A stretch of DNA of 64,000 nucleotides. It comes from Pelomonas sp937871895 (lineage in GTDB: Bacteria; Pseudomonadota; Gammaproteobacteria; Burkholderiales; Burkholderiaceae_C). This document shows, piece by piece, positions 61,857-64,000 of this stretch. The notes under the pieces are model-generated. The model was given only the letters and a program-made list of their open reading frames with translations. It did no database searches and was not told the origin of the DNA. The position numbers and the translations under genes are program-made. Each line of letters begins with the position of its first letter. Position 1 is the first letter of the stretch. The DNA lies in NCBI RefSeq assembly GCF_046348265.1, contig NZ_JAXMEO010000012.1; one strand, 5' to 3'.

Positions 61857-62702
61857 ATGCCCGAACCCTTGATCACCCACGATGGACTGCGCCTGTACGT
61901 GCGCGACTGGGTGGCGCCGATCCCGCGTGGGCGCGTGATGCTGGTACACGGCCTCGGCGAGCATGTGGGGCGCTACGCCCATGTGGCTGCCGTGCTCAAT
62001 GCCTTGGGCTGGACGGTGCGCGCCTACGACCAGCGTGGCCATGGCCGCAGCGAGGGTTCGCGTGGCGTGATCGCCAGCGCGGACGCGCTGCTGCGCGACC
62101 TGGGTGCCGCCCTTGCCGACTTTGACGGCACAGGCCCCCTGGTTCTGCTCGGGCACAGCATGGGCGGTGCGGTGGCTGCGCGCTACGTGGCCGAGCGCCT
62201 GCAGGCCCAGCCTGCCGCCTGGGCGCAGCCGGTCGATGCCCTGGCGCTCAGCTCCCCGGCGCTGGCTGCAACGCTGTCCACGGGCCAGCAGTGGCTGCTG
62301 AAGCTGTCGGTGCCGCTGGCACCCAACCTGGGTGTGTCAAACGGCTTGAAGCCCGAGTGGATTTGCCGCGACCCGCAGGTCGTGCAGGCCTATTGCAACG
62401 ACCCCCATGTGCATGACCGCATCAGCCCCCGCCTGACGCGCTTCATCCTCGACGCGGGTGAGGCGGTGCGTGCGGCCGCGCCGCGCTGGCAGGTGCCCAC
62501 CTTGCTGATGTGGGCTGCGCGTGACCGCTGCGTGGACGCGCGGGGCAGCGAAGCCTTTGCGGCCCAGGCGCCGGCCGGTGTGGTCACGGCCAAGGCCTGG
62601 CCGGGGCTGGCCCACGAGATCTTCAACGAGCCCGAGCAGCGCGCGGTGCTGGCCACCCTGACCGAGTGGCTCGATCAGCGCGTCTTCTCAGCCACCCGCT
62701 GA
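61857..62702 (+). CDS. Alpha/beta hydrolase, monoacylglycerol lipase/lysophospholipase-like
   Basis: Serine hydrolase of 281 residues. HG motif MLVHGLGEHVGRY, Asp loop YDQRGHGRSEGSRG, nucleophile GHSMGGAVAARY, acid in WAARDRCVDARG and His in PGLAHEIFNEPE complete the triad. The HGLGEHVGRY/RGHGRSEG pair is that of the monoacylglycerol lipase group. Its 3' end overlaps the convergent patatin gene by 28 bases. A role in lipid or PHA turnover is possible from its neighbour but not shown. Confidence 0.88.
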   Translation: MPEPLITHDGLRLYVRDWVAPIPRGRVMLVHGLGEHVGRYAHVAAVLNALGWTVRAYDQRGHGRSEGSRGVIASADALLRDLGAALADFDGTGPLVLLGHSMGGAVAARYVAERLQAQPAAWAQPVDALALSSPALAATLSTGQQWLLKLSVPLAPNLGVSNGLKPEWICRDPQVVQAYCNDPHVHDRISPRLTRFILDAGEAVRAAAPRWQVPTLLMWAARDRCVDARGSEAFAAQAPAGVVTAKAWPGLAHEIFNEPEQRAVLATLTEWLDQRVFSATR

Positions 62703-63628
62703 CGGATCAGCGCCAGGGCGGCCTGCGCCGCGTCGCGGCCGGCCTGGATGGAACGGCGCCGGGCCGTGAAGTCGGCACTGCCGATGCCGTCGAGCTTGGG
62801 GCGGATCACGACGTCAGCCTCGCGCAGCTCGAAGTTGTTGATGCTGCGGCCCATGATCGAAAAGGTCTGCATCAGCATCCGGAAGGCATCGCCCGGCGGG
62901 TCTTTTTCAGGCGGTGACGAGATGTCCACCGCAATGATCAGCTGGGCCCCCATCTCACGCGCATACCGCACCGGCACTGGCGCGACGAGCCCGCCGTCCA
63001 CATACTCGTGCGTCCCGATCTTGACCGGCTGAAACACAGCGGGCACGGCGCTGGAGGCGCGCACCGCCATGCCGGTGTCGCCCTGGCGGAAGAGGATGGG
63101 CGCGCCGTCGCTCAGGTCGGTGGCCACGACACCCAGCGGCAGCGGCAGTTGTTCGATGGTGCGGCCGCCGGTTTTCTCGCGCACGTAGCGGGCCAGGGCC
63201 TCGCCGCGGATCAGCCCCCGGAAGGGGAAGGACCAGTCGGTGATGGCGCCCTCGTCCATGCTGTCGGCCAGCTGCGCCAGCTCTTTGCCATTGCGACCCG
63301 AGGCATAGAGCGCCGCGACCAGGCTGCCGGCCGAGGTGCCCGTCACCAGGTCCACCTTGATGCCCGCCTCCTCCAGCACCTGGATCACGCCAATGTGGGC
63401 AAAGCCACGCGCGGCGCCGCCGCCCAGCGCCAGGCCCACGCGGGGCGGCTTGGGCGCGGGCTTGGGCGGCACCGGGGCCGGGTCGGCCGGCGGGAGGGTC
63501 GGCGTTGGCTGGACGGCGGGCTCGGTCTGGCGTGGCGCCGGGCCCGAGGCACAGGCCGCCAGCAGCAGCGCGGCACAGGCCAGGGCGCCGCTGCGCCGCC
63601 AGCACGGCAATCGCAAAAGCAGTGGCAT
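62675..63628 (-). CDS. Patatin-like phospholipase lipoprotein
   Basis: Lipid acyl hydrolase of 317 residues, RssA/YlbK type. Lipobox LLLAACA near residue 25, a Pro-rich linker (to about residue 62), then the patatin domain: oxyanion GGGAARGFAHIG, nucleophile GTSAGS, and catalytic Asp in YVDGGLVAPVPV. It would sit on the periplasmic side of a membrane. ATG at 63628 gives a normal lipoprotein signal; a TTG at 63649 is rejected. The last 28 bases overlap the convergent hydrolase. Confidence 0.92.
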   Translation of the reverse strand: MPLLLRLPCWRRSGALACAALLLAACASGPAPRQTEPAVQPTPTLPPADPAPVPPKPAPKPPRVGLALGGGAARGFAHIGVIQVLEEAGIKVDLVTGTSAGSLVAALYASGRNGKELAQLADSMDEGAITDWSFPFRGLIRGEALARYVREKTGGRTIEQLPLPLGVVATDLSDGAPILFRQGDTGMAVRASSAVPAVFQPVKIGTHEYVDGGLVAPVPVRYAREMGAQLIIAVDISSPPEKDPPGDAFRMLMQTFSIMGRSINNFELREADVVIRPKLDGIGSADFTARRRSIQAGRDAAQAALALIRQRVAEKTR

Positions 63629-63733
63629 CGACAAAGGCAGTAAGGGCAATGACGGGCGGCATTGTCATGGCATGTGAATTGCTGCCATTCCTGACCATCC
63701 GCCCCCCTTCCCACCCACAATCCCAAGGTACGC

Positions 63734-63745
63734 CCTGACGTCAGG
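63734..63745. promoter_or_regulatory. Palindrome on the DUF4399 ribosome-binding site
   Basis: CCTGACGTCAGG, perfect 12-base palindrome; its last bases are part of AGGAG, the Shine-Dalgarno of the following gene (ATG 63753). Could be an operator or sequester the binding site. Confidence 0.4.
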
Positions 63746-63752
63746 AGCCCGC

Positions 63753-64000
63753 ATGAAGCGCTATGCAGTACCCGCTCTGGCCGCCCTGCACCTGATGGCG
63801 ACGGCTGCGCCCCTGCCGGCAGACCCGCTGGAGCGCCGCTGCTGGCTGGCGCACACCGCCGAGCGCACGCGCGTGGACCTGCTGCGCGAGCCCATCGCCG
63901 TGCACTTCAGCAACCTCAAATCGGGCGACTCCGTGCGCTCACCCTTCTGGGTCGAGTTTGGCGTGCGGGGCATGGGCGTGATCCCGGCCGGCAACCCGCG
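63753..64000 (+). CDS. DUF4399 protein, 3' end outside window
   Basis: The first 82 codons of a gene running off the window end, with no stop. AGGAG at good distance precedes ATG 63753. A short hydrophobic start (YAVPALAALHLMATAAPLPA) acts as a signal peptide, then the domain begins: VHFSNLKSGDSVRSPFWVEF and GVRGMGVIPAG, matching the DUF4399 pattern of small periplasmic domains. Function of the family is unknown. Confidence 0.75.
   Translation, partial: MKRYAVPALAALHLMATAAPLPADPLERRCWLAHTAERTRVDLLREPIAVHFSNLKSGDSVRSPFWVEFGVRGMGVIPAGNP

Noticed and set aside
1..64000. CRISPR arrays, insertion sequences, prophage genes, tRNA or rRNA genes
   Set aside because: I saw no regularly spaced repeats, transposase or phage-type proteins, or cloverleaf sequences with TTCGA-type T-arms at gene spacing. 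A dedicated tRNA or repeat scan was not possible here.

Overview
The window looks like a chromosomal segment of a high-GC betaproteobacterium of the order Burkholderiales, perhaps the Rubrivivax/Roseateles/Sphaerotilus side of the order. The reasons are the TCA gene block sdhCDAB-sdhE-gltA next to mdh, a citrate-lyase-like CoA ester lyase and acnB, the 4.5S-type SRP RNA beside dnaX-ybaB-recR, a phasin gene, and the overall protein similarity. The genus call is an inference. Gene density is high and no gene-free stretch exceeds about 210 bases.

Layout. 1-1.5 kb: 3' part of a chemotaxis receptor. 1.5-7.8 kb (minus): purine and nucleoside genes rbsK, an MTA/SAH-type deaminase and purL. 7.9-12.8 kb (minus): gltA, sdhE, sdhB, sdhA, sdhD, sdhC. 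13-20.2 kb (plus): mdh, CoA ester lyase, a small exported protein, a vapBC toxin-antitoxin pair and acnB, with a substrate-binding-like gene in the opposite direction. 20.3-29.2 kb: mixed housekeeping and regulatory genes (AraC/GyrI regulator, YceH, SDR, ETF-QO, PaiB-like FMN protein, fdhD, nadA, ComFB, a lone IF2-N-like protein, apbC). 29.3-37.1 kb: DUF3034 barrel with an exported truncated globin, TonB receptor, diguanylate cyclase, exported M3 peptidase, hemerythrin. 37.2-38.3 kb: an AT-richer acyltransferase that looks acquired. 38.4-45.6 kb: the mltD-gloB-yafS-rnhA neighbourhood known from enterobacteria, here with rnhA followed by an amidohydrolase and an orphan peptide-type binding protein. 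45.6-50.5 kb: MAPEG protein, recR, ybaB, dnaX, a divergent PurM-like protein and the SRP RNA. 50.5-54.7 kb: two overlapping or nearly touching protein-kinase/HDOD genes, one with a complete kinase catalytic set and one a clear pseudokinase. 54.9-58.7 kb: a nitroreductase / 2-hydroxyacid dehydrogenase / exported protein / rmuC operon. 58.9-61 kb: exported Cache-domain protein and a chemotaxis receptor. 61-64 kb: phasin, alpha/beta hydrolase, patatin lipoprotein and the start of a DUF4399 protein.

How it fits together. Citrate synthase, aconitase, succinate dehydrogenase and malate dehydrogenase are all here, and the phasin gene marks carbon storage as polyhydroxyalkanoate. A near-palindromic 15-base site that occurs twice at the phasin promoter also occurs in the sdhC-mdh divergent promoter region (13 of 15 bases), so storage and TCA genes may share a regulator. 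Signalling is well represented (two receptors, Cache protein, GGDEF, kinase/HDOD pair). Two families of short intergenic repeats, two copies each, lie around yceH/SDR, dnaX, ybaB and recR. I saw no insertion sequence, prophage, CRISPR array or tRNA.
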